A stretch of 64,000 nt of DNA from Bacteroidales bacterium (GCA_017962445.1 JAGCVI010000009.1:62001-126000); one strand, 5' to 3'. Positions 9,002-19,367 are shown, numbered from the stretch's first letter. Notes: generated from the sequence alone by a model not told the origin. Made by a program: numbers and translations.

Positions 9002-10342
9002 ATGAAAGAGATTAAATGCCCCCATTGCGGAACTTCGTTCACAGTTAACGATTCTGACTATGAAGCAATAGTCAGCCAAATCAGGACCAAGGAGTTCAAC
9101 CAATCGCTCGAAGAGCGTCTGCATGAACAACATCAGATGGATTCCAAGAACATGAAACTGTACCATGAAAAAATCATGGCAGAAAAGGACAAGGAATATC
9201 AGTCATCGCTGAACGAGAAAAACCTTGCACTGAATCAACTGAAATCTGAAATTGAAACACTTAAACAACGAGAAGAAGAGGCACGGAGGCTGGCTCTACA
9301 AAACAGCGAATTGAAACACAGGGATGAAATAGACAAGTTAAAAACTGTTTTAGCGGCAAAAGAGAACGAAATAGAGAGAATGCGCAGCAATGTGGAAAAC
9401 GGCAAGAAGGATGTTGAATTTGCACGACTTGAGGAACAGAAAAAAGCTCAAGAAGAACTGAACCAGAAAAGCCTTGAAATAAGCAGTCTTACCAACCGCT
9501 TAGTATCTGAAAAGGAAAACTATGAGATGCGTCTGAAGGAATCGAACGAGATGATTGACAGGTTGAAAGACATGAAGACTCGTCTATCGACCAAGATGGT
9601 CGGCGAGACCCTTGAGCAGCACTGCAGCATACAGTTCGACACTACGATAAGAACCCTACTGCCCTACGCTACCTTCGAGAAAGACAACGAAGTGATTGAA
9701 GGCACAAAAGGTGATTTCATCTTCCGAGACTACGACAATGGACAGGAATACATCTCCATCATGTTCGAGATGAAAAACGAAAACGACGAAACCGCCTCCA
9801 AGCACAAGAACGAGGACTTTCTCGACAAGCTGGACAAAGACCGAAAAAAGAAAAAATGTGAATATGCCGTGTTAGTATCCATGCTTGAAATAGACAATGA
9901 GTTGTACAACAACGGAATAGTAGACAAATCGCATCGCTATGAGAAGATGTATGTCATTCGACCTCAGTTTTTCATCCCACTGATAACCTTATTGGTGCAG
10001 ACATCACGCAAGAGCATAGAACTGCAGCGACAGCTCGTGCTGGCAAAAAGCCAATCTGTTGATGTAAACAACTTCGAGAAAGAGCTCAACGACTTCAAGG
10101 ATGCTTTTGGTCGCAACTATCGACTTGCAAGCGACAAATTCAACACTGCCATAGAACAAATAGACAAAACCATAGAGCAACTAAACAAAATAAAGGAAAA
10201 CCTAAGAGGTTCGCAGAATCAACTGCGCTTGGCCAATGACAAAGCTGAAGCTGTAAGCGTAAAGAAACTTACTAAAAACAGTCCTTCGATGGCTGCCGCC
10301 ATTGCCGCTGCAAGTGCCTCAAAAGACAAAAATGACGAATAA
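9002..10342 (+). CDS. DUF2130 protein with long coiled coil and nuclease-like core
   Basis: 446 residues. It opens with a zinc-ribbon-like CPHCGTSF pair of cysteines, then a coiled coil rich in Glu/Lys from about 25 to 200, then the DUF2130 core. In the core, GDFIF near 237 and FEMKN near 255 give the Asp...Glu-x-Lys spacing of PD-(D/E)XK nuclease folds. A second helical stretch follows and an Ala-rich tail. The function of DUF2130 proteins is not established; a nucleic-acid enzyme related in layout to RmuC is my inference. Convergent with a minus-strand lipoprotein gene, 1 base apart. Confidence 0.7.
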   Translation: MKEIKCPHCGTSFTVNDSDYEAIVSQIRTKEFNQSLEERLHEQHQMDSKNMKLYHEKIMAEKDKEYQSSLNEKNLALNQLKSEIETLKQREEEARRLALQNSELKHRDEIDKLKTVLAAKENEIERMRSNVENGKKDVEFARLEEQKKAQEELNQKSLEISSLTNRLVSEKENYEMRLKESNEMIDRLKDMKTRLSTKMVGETLEQHCSIQFDTTIRTLLPYATFEKDNEVIEGTKGDFIFRDYDNGQEYISIMFEMKNENDETASKHKNEDFLDKLDKDRKKKKCEYAVLVSMLEIDNELYNNGIVDKSHRYEKMYVIRPQFFIPLITLLVQTSRKSIELQRQLVLAKSQSVDVNNFEKELNDFKDAFGRNYRLASDKFNTAIEQIDKTIEQLNKIKENLRGSQNQLRLANDKAEAVSVKKLTKNSPSMAAAIAAASASKDKNDE

Positions 10343-10343
10343 A

Positions 10344-10739
10344 CTACATCTCATTGTCTACAGCGTCGTTGCTAATAACGACATCAAAGACATCGTCTGA
10401 GTTTTTCATTTTAATATGATAACGAACACCCATACCAGCGGTTTTAATTCTGGTTTTAAATTGTTTGTTATCATCTAGAGTCCATGAGCCCTTTATAATC
10501 TGACTTATACGATCCTTCTGCTCATCAACACTCAAATCCTCATCATAGTAATAGCTGTCGTCTACAACAACCTGATAAACAACTTCATCGTTGGTAAGAA
10601 AAAGCGAATCCGCAACAATACCATTTCCAATCTGTTTAGGAAGCAGCTCGTTAGCAGCAGCTACTTCCTGCTTGAGTTCAGTATTGTGCGAGCAAGAAAA
10701 AAGAAAAATTAGCGGTAAAAAAAATATTAGCTTTCTCAA
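10344..10739 (-). CDS. Small lipoprotein of unknown function
   Basis: 131 residues beginning with a lipoprotein signal peptide whose lipobox LFSC puts the acylated cysteine at 16. The rest is acidic with short alternating beta-like segments; I recognise no domain. It is the last gene of a likely minus-strand operon after pyrE and the SRPBCC gene, 6 bases downstream of the latter. The close packing suggests co-expression; a functional link to pyrimidine synthesis is not implied by the sequence. Confidence 0.7.
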   Translation of the reverse strand: MRKLIFFLPLIFLFSCSHNTELKQEVAAANELLPKQIGNGIVADSLFLTNDEVVYQVVVDDSYYYDEDLSVDEQKDRISQIIKGSWTLDDNKQFKTRIKTAGMGVRYHIKMKNSDDVFDVVISNDAVDNEM

Positions 10740-10745
10740 TGTATA

Positions 10746-11159
10746 TCAAATTCCAGCGGAAAAATATTGAATCTGTTCTGCAATCTTGTCAAGAGCCGGA
10801 CGCAGTTTCGGTTTCAGCATCATAGTCATCATCGGATTGCCACCCTCAATCTCGGCACTAACCACAACATCGCATGAATTATCGTCAATCTCGCCTATGT
10901 TCATAAGAAAACGGAACGGTATTGGAGCACCGCTGTCCGAGGCCGGCGACACTGCAACGGTTTTGTATGGAACACGTTCGGCATACTGCAACGTAAGCTG
11001 GATAAAACCACCAACCTTGAACGAGCAGGTCACCCCATCGGTCTGGAAATCCTCGACCTGAGGAGGAAGCAGGCGTTGGAAATTACGGAAATCACAGGCA
11101 AAATTATATAGTCTCTCGGCACTGCACTGGGCGGTTACTTTTTTTGACTCTGCATTCAT
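10746..11159 (-). CDS. SRPBCC (START-like) family small protein
   Basis: 137 residues, no signal peptide. The pattern SAERLYNFACDFRNFQRLLP at the N-terminus, alternating beta strands and a C-terminal helix (PKLRPALDKIAEQIQYF) fit the helix-grip fold of the SRPBCC superfamily, which binds hydrophobic ligands. The partner or ligand is unknown. It sits between pyrE and a small lipoprotein on the minus strand; a 90-base AT-rich gap separates it from pyrE, so it may be read from the pyrE promoter. Confidence 0.7.
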   Translation of the reverse strand: MNAESKKVTAQCSAERLYNFACDFRNFQRLLPPQVEDFQTDGVTCSFKVGGFIQLTLQYAERVPYKTVAVSPASDSGAPIPFRFLMNIGEIDDNSCDVVVSAEIEGGNPMMTMMLKPKLRPALDKIAEQIQYFSAGI

Positions 11160-11249
11160 ACTAAAAGGAAATGTAATTATATAATAAAAGCTAAATTTAA
11201 ATAATTAAGAGATACTCATTTAAACTTAAGCTTTAGATTCAAACAGATA

Positions 11250-11903
11250 CTATTTCATGTGTTGTTCAGACCACAACTCGGGATTTTGGCGCCATGTTCT
11301 GAGCGATTCGAGGTCCTTGTCGAGAACATATTCCTGTTCGCAGGCTACCTTGATAAGAGAGTCGTAATTAGTCAAAGTATGAAGTTCGACCTTGGCATCC
11401 TCAAAATTCTTGGCAGCAACGTCAAGACCATATGTGAAGATGGCAACCATACCTTTGACAATACAACCTTTATCACGGAGAGCGTGAACTGCTATCAGAG
11501 AGCTTTTGCCTGTCGAAACGAGGTCCTCCACGACAACAACAGTCTGTCCGCTATGTATCTCGCCTTCAATCTGGTTGGTAAGACCATGTTTTTTCTCTTC
11601 GGAACGTACATATACAAATGGTTTGCCGAGTTCTTGGGCCACAAGCGCACCCTGAGCAATACCGCCAGTAGCAACACCGGCAATGACATCGACATCACCA
11701 AAATTTTCAATTATTGACTCAACAAAACGCTGACGAATATAAGTTCTAATCTCAGGGTATGAGAGAGTTATACGATTGTCGCAATAAATAGGCGATTTCC
11801 GACCAGAAGCCCAAGTAAAAGGATTCTCATTGTTCAGTTTTACGGCTTTCACCTGAAGAAGGAAAGAGCTTGTTTGTTCGGCAGTTTCGTTCATTTTATT
11901 CAT
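11250..11903 (-). CDS. pyrE: Orotate phosphoribosyltransferase
   Basis: 217 residues. PyrE joins orotate and PRPP to give orotidine 5'-phosphate in de novo pyrimidine synthesis. The PRPP-binding signature VVVVEDLVSTGKSS is complete, and the flexible catalytic loop VRSEEKKHGLTNQIEG is present. Two further in-frame ATGs lie within the first 5 codons (MNKMNE); I keep the first, which sits 23 bases after a strong -7 motif. It heads a minus-strand cluster with the SRPBCC protein and a lipoprotein. Confidence 0.95.
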   Translation of the reverse strand: MNKMNETAEQTSSFLLQVKAVKLNNENPFTWASGRKSPIYCDNRITLSYPEIRTYIRQRFVESIIENFGDVDVIAGVATGGIAQGALVAQELGKPFVYVRSEEKKHGLTNQIEGEIHSGQTVVVVEDLVSTGKSSLIAVHALRDKGCIVKGMVAIFTYGLDVAAKNFEDAKVELHTLTNYDSLIKVACEQEYVLDKDLESLRTWRQNPELWSEQHMK

Positions 11904-11926
11904 CTTTATTCATGTATTTCAAAACG

Positions 11927-11934
11927 CAAAGATA
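11927..11934 (-). promoter_or_regulatory. Bacteroidota-type -7 motif for pyrE
   Basis: Read on the minus strand the bases are TATCTTTG, an exact match to the TAnnTTTG consensus of the Bacteroidota primary sigma factor, 23 bases before the pyrE start. Confidence 0.7.
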
Positions 11935-11977
11935 CATATTTTTTTTAAGAACATTGTCGATAAACAACATAAAGTTT

Positions 11978-12601
11978 TCAACCATTTAACATAATACGCC
12001 TATTATCAGCAACATGTCTAGCAATGAGTCGCATCGTTGCATAACTGTCATTCAAACGTCGGCACCACTCATCGGCACCAAGCCACAAGCATTCGGTTAT
12101 GCCCTCTTCAGTTTGAGGAATAAAAGCCTGGTTGCCATGAAGACGCATCTCATACCACGTCGTTTGTTTGAAATGCCATCCACCATAGAGATCATATATA
12201 TGATAGGTTTTCAACAACATCCGTCCGAGTTCAATATGACACAAACCAGTTTCTTCGCACGTCTCACGTAAAGCCGCCTGCGACAATGTTTCACCATCCT
12301 CCACCTTGCCCTTTGGTAGATCGGCACGCTCATTACGAATCATGAGAAGTCTTTGACCATCGTCATTTTCCACCACACCTCCAGCCGCCTTCACCATGAT
12401 ATAGTTCGATTTCAGGTATACGAGCAGTCGCTTCAAATATCCGTCAGCACACAATACATCAATATTGTTTCCTCCAACGACAAGAGAAGAAAAACACAAA
12501 TGCAGATTTTTATCATCCAAATATTTATCTGCGTTAAATTGAAGTTTTTCTTCAATACTATGAAAAAGCATTGACCAACGCTGAAAATTAACAATTACCA
12601 T
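11978..12601 (-). CDS. Nudix hydrolase
   Basis: 207 residues. A perfect Nudix box is present: G-x5-E-x7-REUxEExGU read as GKVEDGE...RETCEETGL. Family members hydrolyse nucleoside diphosphates linked to another moiety; the substrate here is unknown. The roughly 70 residues before the Nudix domain are an extra N-terminal region. A longer reading starting at 12676 is possible, but it would run through both divergent promoter motifs, so I place the start at the ATG at 12601 (MVIVNFQRW), 15 bases after TAATTTTG. Confidence 0.85.
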   Translation of the reverse strand: MVIVNFQRWSMLFHSIEEKLQFNADKYLDDKNLHLCFSSLVVGGNNIDVLCADGYLKRLLVYLKSNYIMVKAAGGVVENDDGQRLLMIRNERADLPKGKVEDGETLSQAALRETCEETGLCHIELGRMLLKTYHIYDLYGGWHFKQTTWYEMRLHGNQAFIPQTEEGITECLWLGADEWCRRLNDSYATMRLIARHVADNRRIMLNG

Positions 12602-12616
12602 ATGTTTATTTTTTTG

Positions 12617-12624
12617 CAAAATTA
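12617..12624 (-). promoter_or_regulatory. -7 motif for the Nudix gene
   Basis: On the minus strand TAATTTTG matches TAnnTTTG, 15 bases upstream of the chosen Nudix start. It is back to back with the dprA promoter. Confidence 0.6.
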
Positions 12625-12653
12625 CATTTTTTCCAGGATAAAAAAGTTTTTCG

Positions 12654-12661
12654 TATTTTTG
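12654..12661 (+). promoter_or_regulatory. -7 motif for dprA
   Basis: TATTTTTG matches TAnnTTTG, 57 bases before the dprA ATG. The two divergent -7 boxes are about 30 bases apart, so the promoters must share upstream DNA. Confidence 0.6.
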
Positions 12662-12718
12662 CAATCGTAATTTCATGAGGGAGTCCTACCTCCTTTTCCT
12701 GAACATAAAACATAAGGG

Positions 12719-13822
12719 ATGAGAGACCATACATACGAAATAGCACTGACCATGCTGCCAGGGGTCGGCTGCAGTTCAGCCAGGCAACTGCTAGACATTG
12801 TCGAATCAGCAGAAGCTTTGTTCAACATGAACCGTTCGGAGTTGAAGAACCTCTTCGGCAACCACGAAGAAATCGTGTCAGTGATTTTGAACAAATCAAT
12901 GTTCAAGGATGTCGAAAACGAACTGAAGTTCATCGAAAAGAACAAAATCAAGGTTCTGTACTTCACCGAGCCTGAATTTCCACAACGACTGAATCGTTCG
13001 GAATGCACAGATGCGCCTATTCTGCTTTATGCACTCGGCAATTCCGACATGAATCCAGAGAGGTCGGTCAGCATTGTGGGAACACGAAAAGCCACGGATA
13101 GAGGACGCGACATAACCAGGCATCTTGTCGACGGATTACGAGGAGAAGGTATTACCGTTGTTAGTGGTTTGGCCCTTGGAATCGACTCAGAATCACACGA
13201 AGGAGCGTTGTCGAACAGCCTGCAGACAATAGGTGTACTCGCCCATGGACTGGACAGGATATACCCTGCCTCAAACCGCAACCTTGCGAAGCGCATGCTT
13301 GCCTCTGAAGGTGCCCTGGTCACAGAAATGAGAAGCGGCACAGCTATTACGCCAGGCCTGTTCCCCGCCCGAAACCGCATCATTGCCGCACTCAGCGATG
13401 CAACAATTGTAGTGGAAGCATCGAAAAAAGGAGGTGCATTGATTACGGCTAATATTGCAAGTGGATACCATCGCGACTTGTTTGCCTTCCCGGGACGTGT
13501 TGACGACAAATACTCAGAAGGTTGCAATGGAATAATAGCCGCATGCAAAGCAATACTTATTCGTGATGCTGACGACATATTTCTAAACATGGGCTGGGAA
13601 CGAAAAACAAAGAAGATAGGCAAACAGACAACGCTGTTTCCGAAAATTGAAGGCGACGAGGCTGTCATATACAACGTTCTGAAGGAACATCCCGAAATTT
13701 CAATGGAGGAAATCCGTGACTTTTGCAGTCTCTCACTGCCAAAAATAGCAACAGGACTACTCAGCCTAGAACTCAAAAATCTGTGCAGATGTCTTCCCGG
13801 CAAGATTTATAAACCACTATAA
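12719..13822 (+). CDS. dprA: DNA-processing protein A
   Basis: 367 residues. DprA binds single-stranded DNA and loads RecA during natural transformation. Seen here are an N-terminal helix-hairpin-helix-like segment (TMLPGVGCSSARQLLDI), the Rossmann core starting SIVGTRKATDRGRD with VVSGLALGIDSESHEGAL and VTEMRSGT...FPARNRIIAALSD, and a C-terminal winged helix (VYNVLKEHPEISMEEI region). AAGGG lies two bases before the ATG. It is transcribed divergently from the Nudix gene and is followed by a 110-base gap carrying the atpD promoter. Confidence 0.93.
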   Translation: MRDHTYEIALTMLPGVGCSSARQLLDIVESAEALFNMNRSELKNLFGNHEEIVSVILNKSMFKDVENELKFIEKNKIKVLYFTEPEFPQRLNRSECTDAPILLYALGNSDMNPERSVSIVGTRKATDRGRDITRHLVDGLRGEGITVVSGLALGIDSESHEGALSNSLQTIGVLAHGLDRIYPASNRNLAKRMLASEGALVTEMRSGTAITPGLFPARNRIIAALSDATIVVEASKKGGALITANIASGYHRDLFAFPGRVDDKYSEGCNGIIAACKAILIRDADDIFLNMGWERKTKKIGKQTTLFPKIEGDEAVIYNVLKEHPEISMEEIRDFCSLSLPKIATGLLSLELKNLCRCLPGKIYKPL

Positions 13823-13848
13823 ATCAAGAAACATCTTGGAATAGTTAA

Positions 13849-15441
<1,593 letters not shown>

Positions 15442-15495
15442 CAAAGAAACATCAAATCCCTGTTTTTAATAGTCCTGAACTCTTAACTCTCCTAC

Positions 15496-15729
15496 ATGAC
15501 CGTTAAAATAATAAAACCCGACACCACGATATACGAAGGACCTGCCACACTGATTCAGCTGCCAGGATCCAATGGTCTGTTTGAAATCCTCGAAAACCAT
15601 GCTCCAATCATCTCCAGTCTGTCGGCTGGGAAAATCAGACTGCAGGCAGAAGAAGAAGAAAAGGTAATTGAAATCAAAGCAGGAGTAGTGAAAGGACAAA
15701 AAAACGAAATACTTATTTTAGTGCAATAA
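15496..15729 (+). CDS. atpC: F1Fo ATP synthase subunit epsilon, short form
   Basis: 77 residues matching only the N-terminal beta-sandwich of epsilon (IYEGPATLIQLPGSNGLFEILENHAPIIS). The C-terminal helical hairpin of about 50 residues found in E. coli epsilon, which restrains ATP hydrolysis, is missing. Short epsilon subunits are known in Bacteroidota. It couples the central stalk to the rotor ring. The gene ends before a hairpin at 15739-15762. Confidence 0.93.
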   Translation: MTVKIIKPDTTIYEGPATLIQLPGSNGLFEILENHAPIISSLSAGKIRLQAEEEEKVIEIKAGVVKGQKNEILILVQ

Positions 15730-15738
15730 AAGGATAAG

Positions 15739-15762
15739 AAGGCTCCGAGGTTTCGGGGCCTT
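15739..15762 (+). terminator. Hairpin between atpC and the pyrophosphatase gene
   Basis: AAGGCTCCG pairs with CGGGGCCTT (one G-T pair) around a 6-base loop, 9 bases after the atpC stop. No T tract follows, so it may be a weak terminator or an mRNA-stabilising structure. Confidence 0.5.
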
Positions 15763-15811
15763 ATCAATCTATGTACGAGAACAATAAAATTATAAATTAA
15801 ACAATAAAAAC

Positions 15812-18220
15812 ATGAAGAAATTATTTGCTACACTGGCTGCATTGGCCTTGCCTGTACTGAGTTTTGCAGGTGAAGCCGATTTAAAAATGCCCGATGGCTT
15901 CAGCACCAATCCCGACACAAAAATTCTCTATTGGGGATTTTTCATCGTGGCTTTGGGCTTGCTGTTCGGTTTCTGGCAATTCAACAAAGTCCGCAAACTG
16001 AAAGCACACAAGTCGATGATTGAAATCGGCAACGTAATTTTCAAGACCTGCTCGACATATCTTAAACAGCAGGGCAAGTTTCTTATTATTCTTTTCCTAT
16101 TCATTGGAGCTGCAATTGCACTCTATTTCGGTGTGCTGAGCGACATGGACGCCAAAGGTGTTATTCTGGTGCTTGCATGGACGGTGATAGGTATTTTAGG
16201 TAGCTATGGCGTTGCATGGTTCGGTGTAAGAATGAACACGCTCGCCAATGCCCGCATGGCTTTTGCATCGCTGCGCCGCAAACCGCTCGACCTGCTAAAT
16301 ATTCCTCTGCGTGCTGGTATGAGCATCGGCATCGTGCTTATATGCATCGAGTTGGTTCTCATGCTCGTCATTTTGCTCTGCATGCCCGGTCATCTGGCTG
16401 GTGCCTGCTTTATGGGCTTTGCCATCGGTGAGTCGCTTGGTGCTTCCGCACTGCGTATCGCCGGCGGTATCTTCACTAAAATCGCCGACATCGGAAGTGA
16501 CCTTATGAAGGTGGTCTTCAAAATCGGTGAGGACGACCCGCGCAATCCCGGTGTCATCGCTGACTGCACCGGTGACAACGCCGGTGACAGCATCGGACCC
16601 ACCGCCGACGGTTTTGAGACCTACGGTGTTACAGGTGTAGCGCTCGTCTCCTTCATCCTTCTTGCTGTTCCTGACCCCAGCATCCAAGTAAAACTGCTGG
16701 TCTGGATATTCGTAATGCGAATTCTCGGTATTGTCGCATCTGTCCTTGCCTACTACATCAATGGCGCCATCGCCAAAGCCAAATACAGCGATGCTGACGA
16801 TATCAACTTTGAGAAACCGCTGACTTCTTTGGTATGGATCACCTCTATCCTATCCATCTGCGGAACATTCCTGGCAAGCTATTTCATCCTCAAGGACATC
16901 AAGATTGTCGACAACCTATGGCTGGCACTCTCCATAATCATCAGCTGTGGCACACTCGGTGCCGCTCTTATTCCTGAGTTCACCAAAATATTCACCTCCC
17001 CCACTTCAAAGCATGTTAACGAAGTTGTCAAGGCTTCTGAGCAGGGCGGTGCCTCACTGAACATCCTCAGCGGTCTCGTGGCAGGCAATATGGGTGCATT
17101 CTGGACTGGCATGGTATTCTTTGTTCTTATGCTTATTGCATACATGGCTGCAACCGGTTTCGGCATTGGACCTGTTTTCGGACCATTCTTCACAATCTTT
17201 GCCTTCGGCCTTGTGGCTTTTGGTATGCTCGGCATGGGTCCTGTAACCATCGCAGTCGACAGCTACGGTCCTGTCACCGACAATGCCCAGTCGGTATATG
17301 AGCTCTCTCTGATTGAGGACGACATCGAAAAGACCACCAAGGAAGTTGAAAGCGAATTCGGTTTCAAACCCGATTTTGAGAAAGCAAAATACTACCTTGA
17401 AGCCAACGACGGCGCAGGTAACACCTTCAAGGCAACTGCAAAGCCTGTACTTATCGGTACAGCTGTTGTAGGTGCAACAACCATGATATTCTCACTGATT
17501 CTGATGATTCAGAAAGCATTGAACATCGATCCCGCATCTATTCTCAACCTGCTTAACCCCTACTCAATCCTCGGATTCATACTTGGCGGCTGCGTCATTT
17601 TCTGGTTTACCGGTGCTTCGATGCAGGCTGTCACCACTGGTGCCAACCGTGCTGTTGAATTCATCAAAAACAATATCAAACTCGACCCCAATGCTCCCAA
17701 GAAAGCCGACATTGAGAAATCACAGGAAGTTGTGAAGATTTGCACCAACTATGCCCAGAAAGGCATGATCAACATCTTTATCGCCATTTTCTGCTTCGCA
17801 CTTGGTTTCGCCTGCATCAGTTCACCAGCTAGCATCGGCGGTGAGAATGCCGTATGTCTCTTCGTAAGCTACCTTATCTCCATTGCTGTCTTCGGCCTGT
17901 TCCAAGCCGTATTCATGGCCAATGCCGGCGGTGCATGGGACAATGCCAAGAAGGTTGTCGAAGTCGACATGAAAGCCAAAGGCACCCCGCTGCACGACGC
18001 AAGTGTTGTCGGCGACACCGTGGGCGACCCATTCAAGGACACTAGTTCTGTGGCTCTGAACCCCATCATCAAGTTTACCACTCTGTTCGGTGTTCTTGCC
18101 ATGGAAATTGCAATTGCACCCACATTCAAGGCTACAGCACCTTGGGTAGGCATTATCTTTATACTCATCGCTTTGTTCTTTGTTTACCGCTCGTTTTTCA
18201 AAATGCGCATAAAGAATTAA
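15812..18220 (+). CDS. hppA: Membrane-bound ion-pumping pyrophosphatase (divergent H+-PPase type)
   Basis: 802 residues with about 16 hydrophobic helices. It hydrolyses pyrophosphate to pump H+ or Na+. Substrate-site motifs are EDDPRNPGVIAD, DCTGDNAGDSIGP, TADGFETYGVT, VDSYGPVTDNAQ and GDTVGDPFKDTSS. At the A/K site the sequence is GNTFKAT with Lys540, the residue associated with K+ independence. Changes such as DCTGDNAGD for the usual DNVGDNVGD and the long chain fit the divergent Na+-regulated H+-PPase group described from Chlorobium limicola and Cellulomonas; this placement is inferred. An N-terminal signal-like stretch ends near 20. A strong terminator follows. Confidence 0.9.
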   Translation: MKKLFATLAALALPVLSFAGEADLKMPDGFSTNPDTKILYWGFFIVALGLLFGFWQFNKVRKLKAHKSMIEIGNVIFKTCSTYLKQQGKFLIILFLFIGAAIALYFGVLSDMDAKGVILVLAWTVIGILGSYGVAWFGVRMNTLANARMAFASLRRKPLDLLNIPLRAGMSIGIVLICIELVLMLVILLCMPGHLAGACFMGFAIGESLGASALRIAGGIFTKIADIGSDLMKVVFKIGEDDPRNPGVIADCTGDNAGDSIGPTADGFETYGVTGVALVSFILLAVPDPSIQVKLLVWIFVMRILGIVASVLAYYINGAIAKAKYSDADDINFEKPLTSLVWITSILSICGTFLASYFILKDIKIVDNLWLALSIIISCGTLGAALIPEFTKIFTSPTSKHVNEVVKASEQGGASLNILSGLVAGNMGAFWTGMVFFVLMLIAYMAATGFGIGPVFGPFFTIFAFGLVAFGMLGMGPVTIAVDSYGPVTDNAQSVYELSLIEDDIEKTTKEVESEFGFKPDFEKAKYYLEANDGAGNTFKATAKPVLIGTAVVGATTMIFSLILMIQKALNIDPASILNLLNPYSILGFILGGCVIFWFTGASMQAVTTGANRAVEFIKNNIKLDPNAPKKADIEKSQEVVKICTNYAQKGMINIFIAIFCFALGFACISSPASIGGENAVCLFVSYLISIAVFGLFQAVFMANAGGAWDNAKKVVEVDMKAKGTPLHDASVVGDTVGDPFKDTSSVALNPIIKFTTLFGVLAMEIAIAPTFKATAPWVGIIFILIALFFVYRSFFKMRIKN

Positions 18221-18241
18221 GCAAAAAAAAAAAGAATTATA

Positions 18242-18279
18242 AGCAGGGCCGCACATCTGTGCGGCCCTGCTGTTTTTTT
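18242..18279 (+). terminator. Rho-independent terminator after the pyrophosphatase gene
   Basis: A perfect 14-bp GC-rich stem (AGCAGGGCCGCACA with its complement) closes a 2-base loop and is followed by G and seven Ts. Confidence 0.92.
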
Positions 18280-18335
18280 ATCAATAACAATATTTTCAGA
18301 ACAAATGCGTTTCATGTATAAAATAATTGAAAGAA

Positions 18336-19367
18336 ATGAAAATAGCAGTTGTCGGAGCCACTGGACTTGTAGGTGGCGTAATGTTGGAAGTATTGAAAGA
18401 ACGCGGATTTGCAGACAATGAAATCATTGCCGCAGCGTCGCCCAAGTCGGTGGGCAAAAAGATAGAATTTGCCGGAAGGACACTCACGGTTGTATCGGTT
18501 GAGGATGCTATCGAGATGAAGCCCAAGTTTGCCATCTTTTCAGCCGGAGCGGCAGCCTCGCGCCAGTACGCACCGATGTTTGCTGCTGTAGGGACGACAG
18601 TCATAGACAACTCATCTGCGTGGCGCAAGGATGTTGACAAGCCTCTGGTTGTTCCTGAAATCAACATCGACGCTGTGAAACCAGAGGACCGTATCATCGC
18701 CAACCCCAATTGCAGCACAATCCAGATGGTACTGGCTGTGTCACAGCTGCATAAAAGATACAAAATCAAACGTCTCGTAATCAGTACATACCAATCTATT
18801 ACAGGTACAGGCATAAAGGCTGTACGACAACTGCAGGAGGAAGAGGCCTGGCATGCTGAGCAAGTGCGTAATGCCGGTCACGAGATGCCGACACAGCTTG
18901 ACAACATGGGTGAACACAGCCAGGCATATCCTTATCAGATTTTCCGCAATTTGTTCCCGCACGGCGGTGACTTCCAAAATGACGGCTACACCACCGAGGA
19001 GCAAAAGCTTGTCGACGAGACACGCAAGATACTACGTGCGCCCGACATAGCCGTCACTGCCACTGTGGCCCGCGTGCCTGTGGTGGGTGGCCACAGTGAG
19101 GCTGTGAATGTAGAGTTCTATAACGAGTTCGATATCGAAGAGGCTCGCAAAATTATCGCATCAACACCAGGCGTGGTACTATACGACAATCCGAGCGAAA
19201 ACAAATACCCCATGCCAGTGATCAGCGAACGCCGCGACGAGGTGTTCGTAGGACGTGTGCGCCGCGACCTGTCACAGCCCAAGACGCTAAATCTGTGGGT
19301 AGTTGCCGACAACCTTCGCAAAGGAGCAGCCACAAACGCCATTCAAATAATGGAAAGACTGATATAA
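18336..19367 (+). CDS. asd: Aspartate-semialdehyde dehydrogenase
   Basis: 343 residues. It reduces aspartyl phosphate to aspartate semialdehyde with NADPH, feeding lysine/diaminopimelate, methionine and threonine synthesis. The NADP loop VVGATGLVGG is at the N-terminus, the active-site cysteine is in NPNCSTIQ, and the substrate-binding RVPVVGGHSEAV is present. I begin at the ATG at 18336, giving MKIAVVGATG; a TTG 9 bases upstream is in frame but adds nothing conserved. It is isolated from other amino-acid genes here. Confidence 0.95.
   Translation: MKIAVVGATGLVGGVMLEVLKERGFADNEIIAAASPKSVGKKIEFAGRTLTVVSVEDAIEMKPKFAIFSAGAAASRQYAPMFAAVGTTVIDNSSAWRKDVDKPLVVPEINIDAVKPEDRIIANPNCSTIQMVLAVSQLHKRYKIKRLVISTYQSITGTGIKAVRQLQEEEAWHAEQVRNAGHEMPTQLDNMGEHSQAYPYQIFRNLFPHGGDFQNDGYTTEEQKLVDETRKILRAPDIAVTATVARVPVVGGHSEAVNVEFYNEFDIEEARKIIASTPGVVLYDNPSENKYPMPVISERRDEVFVGRVRRDLSQPKTLNLWVVADNLRKGAATNAIQIMERLI

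Noticed and set aside
12602-12676. Longer N-terminus for the Nudix protein
   Set aside because: The extra codons overlap both divergent -7 motifs; the 12601 ATG follows a minus-strand promoter motif and begins where the sequence becomes protein-like.
13027-13803. 258-codon open frame on the minus strand
   Set aside because: It is antisense to dprA and shows no signal peptide, motif or start context of its own.
18327-18335. TTG start for asd
   Set aside because: The ATG at 18336 directly precedes the conserved KIAVVGATG and needs no rare start.
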